Positions 35,064-46,977 of a stretch of DNA of 64,000 nt are shown here, in pieces. The notes beneath the pieces were generated by a model. It searched no databases. It was not told the origin of the DNA and saw only the letters and a program-made list of their open reading frames with translations. Both the position numbers and the translations under genes were made by a program. Numbering within the stretch: the stretch's first letter is position 1; each line of letters starts with the position of its first letter. This stretch comes from Cupriavidus laharis. GTDB lineage: Bacteria > Pseudomonadota > Gammaproteobacteria > Burkholderiales > Burkholderiaceae. The stretch lies in assembly GCF_914271435.1 (NCBI RefSeq), contig NZ_CAJZAI010000008.1:1-64000 (forward strand), in the 5' to 3' direction.

Positions 35064-35259
35064 CACGTTCGTGCCCAGCGACGAGCAGTTCGACCAGATG
35101 AAGCCACGGCGAGGCCGCCCGAAGCTGGCGGTGTGCAAGGAGCTCGTCAGCGTCCGGTACGACACCGAGATCCTGGACGCTTTCCGTGCCACCGGCGATG
35201 GCTGGCAGACGCGCATGAATGACGCCCTGCGCGACTGGCTGCGCACGCATCGGCCATAG
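34993..35259 (+). CDS. brnA: BrnA antitoxin
   Basis: 88 aa. It has an acidic N-terminal half (EEAAIARGIAADTDTFVPSD), RGRPKLAVCKELVSVRYD, and a C-terminal ribbon-helix-helix ending DALRDWLRTHRP. It overlaps the toxin gene by 71 bases in another frame, which couples their translation. A GTG at 34978 would add five residues. It probably represses its own promoter through the palindrome at 34720-34729. Confidence 0.9.
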   Translation: MSKLLRNTPQEEAAIARGIAADTDTFVPSDEQFDQMKPRRGRPKLAVCKELVSVRYDTEILDAFRATGDGWQTRMNDALRDWLRTHRP

Positions 35260-35484
35260 CCATCCCTGGGGTCAAAGGCCTTTTGCCAAGTGCCGCCCAG
35301 TTCGGCACAGATATTCGTCAGCGTCGCGCGCTCGTCCACGCTCATGGCGCAAACCGAGCGGGTTCTTCGCAGATTTTCGGGAGGAGCCAGGAAAAGGCTC
35401 ATCGCCAATTTCCGAGATCACGGCACACTATTTGCACGGCAGGGATGGGCCGCAATCCGTTCCTCATCAAAAGGAGGTGCAACG

Positions 35485-35799
35485 ATGACAACTCGACGAA
35501 CGTTTCTCAAAGGTATGTCCGGCGTTGCAACGGCAGCGCTGGCGGGCGTGCAGATTCCGGTGAGAGCCCAGGCTGCAAAGCTCGACGAGGCCGACCCCCA
35601 GGCCGTCTCGCTCGGCTATAAGCACGACACCACCAAGGTCGATAAGGCCAAGTTTCCAAAGCATGAGGCAAGCCAGAAGTGCAGCAACTGCCAGTTGTTT
35701 CAAGGAAAGGCCAATGATGCATGGGGACCATGCCCGATATTCGGTGGCAAGCAGGTGGCCGCAAACGGCTGGTGTAGTGCCTATGTGAAGAAGACGTGA
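35485..35799 (+). CDS. High-potential iron-sulfur protein (HiPIP)
   Basis: 104 aa. A Tat signal TTRRTFLKGMSG is followed by cleavage near VRAQA. The mature 70 residues hold four Cys in the HiPIP order: KCSNCQLF, GPCPIFGG and NGWCSAY, which bind a 4Fe-4S cluster. HiPIPs shuttle electrons in the periplasm. AAGGAGGTG, an ideal ribosome site, precedes ATG 35485. It is a single-gene unit ended by the hairpin at 35832. Confidence 0.95.
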   Translation: MTTRRTFLKGMSGVATAALAGVQIPVRAQAAKLDEADPQAVSLGYKHDTTKVDKAKFPKHEASQKCSNCQLFQGKANDAWGPCPIFGGKQVAANGWCSAYVKKT

Positions 35800-35831
35800 G
35801 ATAAGCCCGGCCGACCGGCGACGGATCAAAA

Positions 35832-35859
35832 AAAACCGGCACCACAGAGTGCCGGTTTT
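35832..35859. terminator. Bidirectional terminator between HiPIP gene and argG
   Basis: AAAACCGGCAC (35832-35842) pairs with GTGCCGGTTTT (35849-35859) around a 6-base loop. A T run follows on the plus strand and an A run precedes, giving a T run on the minus strand as well, so both convergent genes can end here. Confidence 0.85.
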
Positions 35860-35903
35860 CCTGTATGGCGCCGCGCTGCGCGGCGCTGTCACAGCGCTTG
35901 CGC

Positions 35904-37508
<1,605 letters not shown>

Positions 37509-37510
37509 TC

Positions 37511-38668
37511 ATGCTTCATCGCGCCCTGGAAGGCGTCCGCGTACTGGACCTGTCGCGCATCCTGGCCGGCCCCTGGTGCACCCAGAACCTGGCCGACCTC
37601 GGCGCCGAGGTGACCAAGGTCGAACATCCCGAGCGCGGCGACGACACCCGCGGCTGGGGTCCGCCCTATATGTCGGCAGCCGACGGCAGCAACGCGCGCC
37701 TGTCCGGCTATTTCATCAGCTGCAATCGCGGCAAGCGTTCGGTGGCCATCGACTACGGCACGCCCGAAGGCGCGGCGCAGGTGCGCGAGCTGGCGCGCGA
37801 GGCCGACGTGCTGGTGGAGAACTACAAGGTCGGCACGCTGCGGCGCTATGGGCTGGACTACAACAGCCTCAAGGCCATCAACCCGCGCCTCGTCTATCTG
37901 TCGATCACCGGCTTCGGCCAGGATGGCCCGATGGCCGACAAGCCCGGCTATGACTACGTGTTCCAGGGCATGGGCGGCCTCATGAGCTACACCGGCCAGC
38001 CGGACGGCAGCCCCGGCGCCGGCCCGCTGCGCACGGGCGTGGCGGTGGTGGACCTGAGCACGGGCATGTACGCAACCTCGGCCGTACTGGCGGCGCTGTA
38101 CCAGCGCCAGGCGACCGGCGTCGGCCAGCATCTGGACATCGCGCTGCTCGACGTGGCGGTGGCCCTCAATGCCAACCAGGGCGCCAACTACCTGGTGTCC
38201 GGCGAGAACCCGCAGCGCAGCGGCAATGCGCATCCCAACTGCGCGCCGTACGAGGTGTTCCGCTGCGCCGATGGCTACCTGATCCTCGCCATCGGCAACG
38301 ACGGCCAGTTCGCGCGCTTCTGCACCGTAGCCGGCATGCCCGAGCTTGCACAGGATGCACGCTATGCCACCAATTCCGCGCGGATCGAACACCTGCCGCA
38401 ACTGCGCGCCCTGCTGACAGAGGTATTCCCGACGCGCATGCGCGCCGCGTGGACCGAAGCGTTCGACGCCGCCGGCGTGCCGTGGGGCCCGATCCACACC
38501 ATGGAAGAAGTCTTCGCGCATCCGCAGGTGCGCCACCGCGGGCTGCAGCAGGTCGCAGAGCACCCCGTGATGGGCGCTGTGCCGATGGTGCGTAACCCGA
38601 TGCTGGCCGGCCAGGCCGGACCGCTGCAGCCGCCGCCCCTGCTGGGCGAACACACCGCGGCGCCCTGA
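37511..38668 (+). CDS. CaiB/BaiF (family III) CoA-transferase
   Basis: 385 aa. It starts with the family phrase LEGVRVLDLSRILAGPWCTQ, and LADLGAEVTKVEHPERGDDTR contains the CoA-binding stretch. YNSLKAINPRLVYLSITGFG and GYDYVFQGMGGLMS follow, with the catalytic Asp in ALLDVAVAL. These enzymes move CoA between carboxylic acids. It is first in a run with a Bug receptor and an enoyl-CoA hydratase, so the unit likely activates an imported acid. A TATACT -10-like box lies at 37473. Confidence 0.92.
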   Translation: MLHRALEGVRVLDLSRILAGPWCTQNLADLGAEVTKVEHPERGDDTRGWGPPYMSAADGSNARLSGYFISCNRGKRSVAIDYGTPEGAAQVRELAREADVLVENYKVGTLRRYGLDYNSLKAINPRLVYLSITGFGQDGPMADKPGYDYVFQGMGGLMSYTGQPDGSPGAGPLRTGVAVVDLSTGMYATSAVLAALYQRQATGVGQHLDIALLDVAVALNANQGANYLVSGENPQRSGNAHPNCAPYEVFRCADGYLILAIGNDGQFARFCTVAGMPELAQDARYATNSARIEHLPQLRALLTEVFPTRMRAAWTEAFDAAGVPWGPIHTMEEVFAHPQVRHRGLQQVAEHPVMGAVPMVRNPMLAGQAGPLQPPPLLGEHTAAP

Positions 38669-38717
38669 AACGCTGGCCCCGATCACAGAACCGATACCCC
38701 TGACACGGAGACACCCG

Positions 38718-39686
38718 ATGAAACCCACCCTCACCGCCGTTGCCCTGCTGGCCGGCCTTGGCCTTGCCGGTACCGCGCACGCCGCCTGGCCCGACCGCCC
38801 AATCAAGCTGATCGTGCCCTACGCGGCCGGCGGCACCACCGACATCATCGCCCGCATCGTCGGCACGCGGCTGGGGCCGGTGATCGGCCAGCCCGTCGTC
38901 GTGGAAAACCGGCCCGGCGCCGGTGGCGCGGTGGGCAGTGCCTACGCGGCCAAGCAGGCGGCCGATGGCTACACGCTGGTGATGGAGGTGGAAAGCTCGC
39001 ATGCGGTGAACCCGAACGTCTACCTGAAGACAGCCTACGACCCGGTGAAGGACTTCGACCCGATCAGCAACCTGGCCGACGTGCCCAACGTGCTGGTCGT
39101 GAATCCAGCCTTCCCTGCCACCGACCTGCCGGCCTTCATCAAGCTGCTGAAGGCCAACCCGGGCAAGTACTCGTTCGGCTCATCCGGCAACGGCGGCCTG
39201 AGCCACATGAACGGCGAGCTGTTCATGAACGAGACCGGCACGCGCATGCTGCACGTGCCGTACAAGGGTCTTGGCCCGGCGCTCAATGATGCGGTGGCCG
39301 GCCAGATCCAGGTCGTGTTCGACAATATCCCGTCCTCGTCGGGGCTGATCCAGGGCGGCAAGCTCAAGCCGCTGGCGGTGGCGGCGAAGCATCGGCTCAA
39401 GGTGCTGCCCAATGTGCCGACCTACGCCGAAGCCGGGCTGGGCGCCATGAACAACCCGTCGTGGTTCGGCCTGGGCGCGCCGGCCGGCACACCTGCACCG
39501 ATCCTCGACAAGCTCAACGACGCCGTGCGCAAGGTTCTGGCCGAGCCCGAGGTCATCACCGCCATCGAGAAGCAGGGCGCGATTCCGGCCTGGACCTCGC
39601 GCAAGTCGTTCGCCGACCTGGTCCGCACGCAGAATGCGCACTGGAAGAAGGTGGTCGAGGATATCCATTTCACGAAGCTGCAGTAA
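38718..39686 (+). CDS. Bug-type tripartite tricarboxylate receptor
   Basis: 322 aa. A signal peptide ends at AHA, followed by AWPDRPIKLIVPYAAGGTTD, the standard start of mature Bug proteins. GQPVVVENRPGAGGAVGSAY and MLHVPYKGLGPALNDAVAG are the other family marks. Bug receptors bind small carboxylates in the periplasm; many, as here, have no linked membrane genes. Its place between the CoA-transferase and hydratase genes suggests the ligand is their substrate. Confidence 0.95.
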   Translation: MKPTLTAVALLAGLGLAGTAHAAWPDRPIKLIVPYAAGGTTDIIARIVGTRLGPVIGQPVVVENRPGAGGAVGSAYAAKQAADGYTLVMEVESSHAVNPNVYLKTAYDPVKDFDPISNLADVPNVLVVNPAFPATDLPAFIKLLKANPGKYSFGSSGNGGLSHMNGELFMNETGTRMLHVPYKGLGPALNDAVAGQIQVVFDNIPSSSGLIQGGKLKPLAVAAKHRLKVLPNVPTYAEAGLGAMNNPSWFGLGAPAGTPAPILDKLNDAVRKVLAEPEVITAIEKQGAIPAWTSRKSFADLVRTQNAHWKKVVEDIHFTKLQ

Positions 39687-39711
39687 GCACCATATCGAGG
39701 AACGCATTGCC

Positions 39712-40488
39712 ATGAGCGAACACGCATCCAACCAGCACGCCGGCGTCGAGATCGACGAGCGCGGCGTCACCACGCTGACCATCCGTGAAGCGGGATCGCT
39801 GAACATCCTCGGCACGCCGGTGATCGCGGACCTGACCCGCGCCATTGGTGCACTCGCCGCCAATGACGCCGTGCGCGTGCTGGTGGTACGCGGCGCCGGC
39901 GAAAAGGGCTTTATCGGCGGTGCCGACATCAAGGAGATGGCGGCACTCACGCGCGAAAGCGCCGAGGTCTTCATCAGCGGCCTGCGCGGCCTGTGCGATG
40001 CGCTGCGCCACTTCCCGGTGCCGGTGATCGCGCGCATGCCGGGCTGGTGTCTGGGCGGCGGGCTGGAGCTGGCGCTCGCCTGCGATATCCGCATCGCGGC
40101 TGACAACGCGCAGCTCGGCATGCCCGAGGTCAAGGTCGGTATTCCGTCCGTGATCCACGCGGCGCTGATGCCACGGCTGGTCGGCAACTCGCGCGCTGCG
40201 TGGATGCTGCTGACTGGCGAGCTCTGCGGCGCGGAAGAAGCGCTGTCGTGGGGGATGGTGAACCGCGTGGTTCCGCTGGCGGAACTCGACGCGGAAGTCG
40301 AACGTATCGCCGCGCTGTTCGCCGGTTTCGGCCCGCAGGTCGTGCGCCAGCAGAAGCGCCTGCTGCGCGAATGGGAAGAGGCGCCGCTCGATGTATCGAT
40401 CAGCAACAGCGTGGCGGAATTCGGCCGCGCGTTCGATACGGGCGAGCCGCAGCATCACATGGCGACGTTCCTCAACCGCAAGCGGTAA
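39712..40488 (+). CDS. Enoyl-CoA hydratase/isomerase-family protein
   Basis: 258 aa of the crotonase fold. The oxyanion-hole segments are EKGFIGGADIKEMAAL and GWCLGGGLELALACDIRIA. LGMPEVKVGIPSVIHAALMP carries the Glu at the usual catalytic position. It could hydrate an unsaturated acyl-CoA made by the CoA-transferase two genes upstream; isomerase activity is also possible. It ends 15 bases before the convergent LysR gene. Confidence 0.92.
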   Translation: MSEHASNQHAGVEIDERGVTTLTIREAGSLNILGTPVIADLTRAIGALAANDAVRVLVVRGAGEKGFIGGADIKEMAALTRESAEVFISGLRGLCDALRHFPVPVIARMPGWCLGGGLELALACDIRIAADNAQLGMPEVKVGIPSVIHAALMPRLVGNSRAAWMLLTGELCGAEEALSWGMVNRVVPLAELDAEVERIAALFAGFGPQVVRQQKRLLREWEEAPLDVSISNSVAEFGRAFDTGEPQHHMATFLNRKR

Positions 40489-40503
40489 TTCGCCGCGCAG
40501 TCG

Positions 40504-41439
40504 TCATGGCGCGGTCGCCGCGACCGTGCCGCCCTCGCGCGTGGCCGCCACGCGCGGGTCGCTGAGCAGGAACTGCACGAACGCCGCGGCAAACCCGGGC
40601 AGCTTGCCGTCGGCGCGCACGATCAGGTTGAGTTCGCGCAGCGCCCACGGCTCGGCCAGCCGCACGCCCACTACGCGCGCCTCGCGCAACGCCGCCGCTG
40701 CAACACTGCGCGGCACCAGTGCCACGCCTACCCCCGCCTCCGCCAGCGACAGCACCGCCTCGAAGCTGTGCGCGTGCAGGCGCACGTTGGGACTCTTGCC
40801 CGCGCGCTGCGCCATGTCGCGCAGGAACAGGAAATTGCTGCTGGTGCGGCTCATGCAGACGAAATCGAACGCCAGCGCCGCGCCGAAGCGCACCTCGGCC
40901 TCGCGCGCGAGCGGATGGTCTGCCGCCACGGCCAGGATCAGCTCGTCGACGGCATAGCGCACCGCGCGCACGCCGGTCGTGTCGAAGTCGCCCGCAAGAA
41001 TGCCCACGTCCGCTTCATGTGCGGCCACCGCCGTCAGGATGGCCTGGCTTGCGCGCTCTTCGAGGTCGATGTTCACGTCCGGGTTCGCCGCCAGGAAACG
41101 GCTCACGCTCGGGATGATGAAACCATTGAGGGAGCTGCTGTTCGCCAGCAACCGGATGTGGCCCCTGAGCCCGGTGGAGAACCGCCCGACTTCGCCGTGC
41201 ATGCGCTCCACGCCGAGCAGCAGCTCGCGCACGTGCACCAGCAGCGTCTCGCCGGCCGGCGTCAGCTCCATACCGCGCGCATTGCGCACGAACAGCGGCG
41301 TGCCCATCGCATGCTCGAGGTTCTTCAGCCGGTAGCTCGCCGCCGATGCCGTGATGTGCGTGGCGGACGCGCCGCCGGACAGGCTCTGCGCATCGGCAAT
41401 CGCCTGGAACAGGCGCAGATCGGTCAGTTCGTAACGCAA
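40504..41439 (-). CDS. LysR-family regulator
   Basis: 311 aa. The winged-helix start is RYELTDLRLFQAIADAQSLS, with AASYRLKNLEHAMGTPLF and NARGMELTPAGE. An effector domain follows. The only in-frame start near the conserved N-terminus is TTG 41439. It is convergent with the CoA-transferase/Bug/hydratase genes and divergent from the VOC gene at 41705, so either set may be its target. The 41440-41704 gap contains TTGTG-N9-CACAA (41589-41607), a possible site. Confidence 0.88.
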   Translation of the reverse strand: MRYELTDLRLFQAIADAQSLSGGASATHITASAASYRLKNLEHAMGTPLFVRNARGMELTPAGETLLVHVRELLLGVERMHGEVGRFSTGLRGHIRLLANSSSLNGFIIPSVSRFLAANPDVNIDLEERASQAILTAVAAHEADVGILAGDFDTTGVRAVRYAVDELILAVAADHPLAREAEVRFGAALAFDFVCMSRTSSNFLFLRDMAQRAGKSPNVRLHAHSFEAVLSLAEAGVGVALVPRSVAAAALREARVVGVRLAEPWALRELNLIVRADGKLPGFAAAFVQFLLSDPRVAATREGGTVAATAP

Positions 41440-41668
41440 TGCAACCCCATTTGTCTGTCAGTGCCAGCCGTGCCAGATTGATACGACCGGGCGGCGGGGC
41501 AATTCTATGCCACTACGCGTGCCGGAGACGGCGCGGCCAGCGTTTGGCCAAACCCATGTGGACGCCATCCAGTTTCTTTGCTAAGGTATTGTGGACGGCG
41601 TACACAAACGCAGTGCCGCCGCTCGCGACCGGTGCCGCAGGCCCGGATCCAGACTGACTGATTCCCAA

Positions 41669-41688
41669 GGCCGTCCGCAAGGGCGGCC
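41669..41688 (+). promoter_or_regulatory. GNRA-capped hairpin before a ribosome site
   Basis: GGCCGTCC-GCAA-GGGCGGCC forms an uninterrupted 8-bp RNA stem (one G-U) closed by a GCAA tetraloop. It ends five bases before the AGGAG site of the VOC gene, so it could control ribosome access or mark an mRNA 5' end. Confidence 0.45.
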
Positions 41689-41704
41689 AAACCAGGAGAT
41701 GTCC

Positions 41705-42142
41705 ATGCTAGTCCAGCCTTACCTGTTCTTCGAAGGCCGTTGCGAGGAAGCACTCGAGTTCTACAAGAAGACGATCGGCGCCACGCCAGGCATGCTGATG
41801 CGGTTCAAGGACAACCCGGAAAAAGACAAGGCAGCCGCCAGCGAAGGCTGCGCCCCCACGCCCGACATGGACGACAAGGTCATGCACGCCGAGTTCACGG
41901 TCGGCGACAGCCGGATCATGGTGTCCGACGGCCGCTGCAGCGGCAAGCCGAATTTCGAAGGCGTGGCGCTGTCGATCACTTACGAGGATGCTTCCGCACT
42001 GGAAAAGGCATTCAACGGCCTGACCGATGGCGGCCAGGTGGTGATGCCGCTAACCCAGACCTTCTTCGCCGAGAAGTTCGGCATGGTGACCGACCGCTTT
42101 GGCGTGATGTGGATGCTGATCAAGCCGGCACCGCACCAGTGA
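41705..42142 (+). CDS. VOC-superfamily PhnB-like protein
   Basis: 145 aa. It belongs to the PhnB/3-demethylubiquinone-like branch of the vicinal oxygen chelate fold: QPYLFFEGRCEEALEFYKKT at the start, MHAEFTVGDSRIMVSDG, and FFAEKFGMVTDRFGVMWML at the end, the two beta-alpha-beta-beta-beta modules of the fold. Function of this branch is unknown. ATG 41705 has AGGAG six bases ahead; ATG 41699 would be too close to it. Confidence 0.9.
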   Translation: MLVQPYLFFEGRCEEALEFYKKTIGATPGMLMRFKDNPEKDKAAASEGCAPTPDMDDKVMHAEFTVGDSRIMVSDGRCSGKPNFEGVALSITYEDASALEKAFNGLTDGGQVVMPLTQTFFAEKFGMVTDRFGVMWMLIKPAPHQ

Positions 42143-42233
42143 GGCTAGCCGGCTGATCGTTCCGGCGGGGCCGGGCTGGCTTACAATGCGCGGCTCAGCG
42201 CCCTTGCCGGAGATGAAGCCGGAGACACACGCC

Positions 42234-42437
42234 ATGGACGACCGCCTCATAGAACTGGAAATCAAGCTTGCCTTCCAGGAAGACCTGCTCGAAACGCTGA
42301 ACCTGACCGTCGCACGCCAGCAGCAACAGCTCGACCTGCTGCAGGAGCAGTTCCGCGCGCTCTACCAGCAGGTGCACAGCGCCCCGTCGACCGCCGCGGA
42401 GTCCAACCCGCAGCACGAAATCCCCCCGCACTACTGA
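42234..42437 (+). CDS. slyX: SlyX homolog
   Basis: 67 aa. LIELEIKLAFQEDLLETLNL and ARQQQQLDLLQEQFRALYQQ form the coiled coil of SlyX, and the C-terminal PPHY ending is the family hallmark. The biological role is unclear; in E. coli it lies near slyD. It is followed after 117 bases by the DUF1439 gene. Confidence 0.93.
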   Translation: MDDRLIELEIKLAFQEDLLETLNLTVARQQQQLDLLQEQFRALYQQVHSAPSTAAESNPQHEIPPHY

Positions 42438-42554
42438 AGCCGATGCCGCACATGGCGATGGCGTTACCCGCGCGCAGGAACGCTGCCGGGCCGATCGGTG
42501 TCTGACAGGCACCTACGCAAACAACGTTGCGCCCATGCGCGCACCCACCGCCAC

Positions 42555-43109
42555 ATGCGCCTTCATCGACGCCTATTGTTCGCCGCCGCGACCCTTGCCG
42601 CGGCCACCGCCGCCCAAGCCGGCTACAACATCTGGACCGGCGAATACACCTTCACCAGGCAGGAACTGCAGCAGGCCGTGGACAAGCGCTTCCCGGCCAC
42701 GCTGCGCTATGCGCAGGTGGTCAGCGTGCAGCTCACCCACCCGCGCCTGGTGCTCGACGACGCCAACAACCGCATCACCACGCAGGTGGATGCCCAGCTC
42801 ACCAATGCGCTGGCGGTATCTCCGCCCGTCAACGGCACGCTGTCGCTCAACAGCGGGCTGCGCTACGACAAGGCGCAACGTGCCGTACTGCTGGACAACC
42901 CCACGGTCCAGGACGTGGAAGTGCAAGGCATGGCGCTGTACAAGGAGCAGCTCAACGCCATCGGCGCGGTGGTGGCCCAGCAGTTGCTCAAGGACTACCC
43001 GATCTACACGTTCAAGCCCGACGAACTGCGCTTTGGCGGCAAGGAAGTAGAGCCCGGCGCGATCACGGTGGCGCCGGAGGGAATTCGGGTTGAAGTGAAG
43101 GATCGATAG
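42555..43109 (+). CDS. DUF1439 exported protein
   Basis: 184 aa. A signal peptide ends AAQA, then the YceB-like DUF1439 domain: GEYTFTRQELQQAVDKRFP, LTHPRLVLDDANNRITTQVD, and LNSGLRYDKAQRAVLLDNP. Members are periplasmic or lipoproteins with a lipid-binding-like beta fold. No lipobox is seen here, as the sequence after the signal has no Cys. The start MRLHRRLLFAAAT fits a signal peptide; the frame is open to 42498. Confidence 0.88.
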   Translation: MRLHRRLLFAAATLAAATAAQAGYNIWTGEYTFTRQELQQAVDKRFPATLRYAQVVSVQLTHPRLVLDDANNRITTQVDAQLTNALAVSPPVNGTLSLNSGLRYDKAQRAVLLDNPTVQDVEVQGMALYKEQLNAIGAVVAQQLLKDYPIYTFKPDELRFGGKEVEPGAITVAPEGIRVEVKDR

Positions 43110-43112
43110 GCA

Positions 43113-44048
43113 TCAGGCAGGCGGCGGCCCCGCTGGCGAGACCGACCACCTGGCATGCTCCTCCAGCAGGCCGACCAGCAGTTGCGCGGCACCCGACAGG
43201 TTGCGTCCGCCCGGATACACCAGCGTCAGCGGCAAGGGCGCCGGTGCCAGGTAGTCCAGCATCAGTGGTACCAGCGCTCCGCCAGCCAGTTCCCTGCGCA
43301 CGGCCTCATGGGTGGCGAACAGCACGGCGTCGGACGCGCCAGCCACTTCGCAAAGTACCTGCACGTTGTCGCATTCCAGCCGTACCGGCAGTTCATCGGC
43401 ATTGGCCAGACCGAACAGCGTCGCGAGTTCAGCGCGTGCACGCGGCGGCAGGCGCGTCGTGGCCAGACCGAAGCCGGCGATCTGGCCGCGTAACGCCTCG
43501 TGGTCCAGTCCGGCCAGCGGATGGCCCGGGCGGACAAAGAAGCCCATGCGCTGCGCCGGCAATTCCCGCACCTGGAAGTCCGCCGGCGGCGGCAGGCTAT
43601 GGGTCACGGCCACCACAAAGTCCAGTTCGTCGCGCTGCAGCTTCTCGAGCAGGCGGCGCCAGCTTTCGGTCTCCACGCGCACCATCAGTCCGGGGTAGTC
43701 ACGCGCCACGCGCGTCATCACTGAGCCCAGAAAAGCCGCGGCAGGGAAGGAACCGACGCCAAAGTTCACCGTACCGGTTTCAAAGCCGCGCAACCGGCCC
43801 GCTTCGCGCTGCAGCGCGCGCACGTCGCCGAGCATGCGGCGCGACCGTTCCAGCACCATGCCACCGGCCTCGGTCAGCACCAGCCCGCTCGCGGCGCGGT
43901 CCACCAGCTGCAGGCCGAGCGTTTCCTCCAGCGTCTGGATGCTGCGCGTCAGCGCCGGCTGAGTCAGGTTGAGCCGGCGCGCCGCGCGCGAAAAGCTGCG
44001 CTCCTCGGCCAGCACCGCGAAATGCTCCAGACGCCGCAAGCTGAGCAT
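43113..44048 (-). CDS. LysR-family regulator
   Basis: 311 aa. MLSLRRLEHFAVLAEERSFS and LTQPALTRSIQTLEETLGLQ make the winged helix, with a standard effector domain. It is divergent from the Bug/amidohydrolase pair and 147 bases away, so it is the likely regulator of that operon. The shared gap is AT-rich at 44046-44090 and has TATACT at 44110. Confidence 0.9.
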   Translation of the reverse strand: MLSLRRLEHFAVLAEERSFSRAARRLNLTQPALTRSIQTLEETLGLQLVDRAASGLVLTEAGGMVLERSRRMLGDVRALQREAGRLRGFETGTVNFGVGSFPAAAFLGSVMTRVARDYPGLMVRVETESWRRLLEKLQRDELDFVVAVTHSLPPPADFQVRELPAQRMGFFVRPGHPLAGLDHEALRGQIAGFGLATTRLPPRARAELATLFGLANADELPVRLECDNVQVLCEVAGASDAVLFATHEAVRRELAGGALVPLMLDYLAPAPLPLTLVYPGGRNLSGAAQLLVGLLEEHARWSVSPAGPPPA

Positions 44049-44195
44049 ATAGATTTATTTCATAGGTCAGGCCACAAATATGCATTGGATTTCAGGGCCC
44101 GGCAATCCCTATACTCGGCTCGCAGACCTGCCAGAGAGCATTCGGCGTCCCGCCACGCCACGGCTGCGACCTTCCGCTACGGAACAGGAGACAAG

Positions 44196-45212
44196 ATGGA
44201 CCGCCCCGCCCCGCAAGCGCGCGTCACCGCGCGCCTGAGCCTTGTGTTCACCGTCGCCCTGGCAGCCCTTGCCAGCCCCCCAGCCAGCGCGTCGCCTTCT
44301 TCCAACGACTGGCCGCAGCCCGGCAAGCCGGTACGCGTGGTGGTGCCGTTCAGCGCCGGGTCGGGCAGCGACGCCCTCCTGCGCCTGATCGCCAAGCGCG
44401 TGTCGGAGCAGACCGGTGCCAACCTGATCATCGACAACAAGCCGGGCGCCGGCACCCTCATCGGCGCGGCGGACGTAGCCCATGCGCCGGCTGATGGCCA
44501 TACGCTGCTCTACACCATCGTCGTCACCCACACGCAGAACCCGCACCTCTACAACAAGCTGCCCTACGACGCGTTCAAGGACTTCACGCCCGTGGTGCAG
44601 CTGGTGCGCTCGGCCACCGTGCTGGTGGCCAACCGCAATGCGCCGTTCAACAACGTGCGCGAGATGGTCGGCTACGCGAAGCAGCATCCGGGCGCACTCA
44701 ACTTTGCGTCGTACAGCCTGGGCTCCACCTCGCACCTGAACGGCGAGATCCTGCAGCAACGCGCCGGCATCGAAATGGTCCACGTACCGTACAAAGGCAC
44801 GGCCGACGCCACGCGCGCGCTGCTGGCCGGCGACGTGCAGGTCTATTTCGACGGCACCGCCACCGCCGTGGAGAACGCGCGCGCCGGCAAGGTCAAGCTG
44901 CTCGGCGTGGCTGCCGACAAGCGCCTGACGGTACTGCCCGACCTGCCGACCATGGCCGAGCAGGGCGTGCCGGGGCTCGACATCGTCGGCTGGCAGGGCG
45001 TGTTCGGGCCCGGCAGGCTGCCGCCGGCCATCGCCCAGAAGATCGCCAGCGCGTTCCGCACTGCGGTGGAATCGCCCGATATCGCCGAGCTGATCCGCTC
45101 ACAGGGCAACGAGATCAGCGGCGCGGGCCCGGACGCTTTCAAGCAGATCGTGTCCAACGACTATGAACGCTGGGGCGCGGTGATCAAGCGCATCGGGCTC
45201 AAGCTCGACTGA
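44196..45212 (+). CDS. Bug-type tripartite tricarboxylate receptor
   Basis: 338 aa. Signal peptide to SASA, then WPQPGKPVRVVVPFSAGSGSD, IDNKPGAGTLIGAADVA and MVHVPYKGTADATRALLAGD, the standard Bug segments. Together with the amidohydrolase encoded 47 bases downstream it probably supplies an N-acyl amino acid or similar amide. AGGAG precedes ATG 44196. Confidence 0.94.
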   Translation: MDRPAPQARVTARLSLVFTVALAALASPPASASPSSNDWPQPGKPVRVVVPFSAGSGSDALLRLIAKRVSEQTGANLIIDNKPGAGTLIGAADVAHAPADGHTLLYTIVVTHTQNPHLYNKLPYDAFKDFTPVVQLVRSATVLVANRNAPFNNVREMVGYAKQHPGALNFASYSLGSTSHLNGEILQQRAGIEMVHVPYKGTADATRALLAGDVQVYFDGTATAVENARAGKVKLLGVAADKRLTVLPDLPTMAEQGVPGLDIVGWQGVFGPGRLPPAIAQKIASAFRTAVESPDIAELIRSQGNEISGAGPDAFKQIVSNDYERWGAVIKRIGLKLD

Positions 45213-45259
45213 TATCCCGGCTCGCACACCCAATCAGACACCGGCAAAGGAACCAGGCA

Positions 45260-46969
<1,710 letters not shown>

Positions 46970-46977
46970 CCGCGAGG

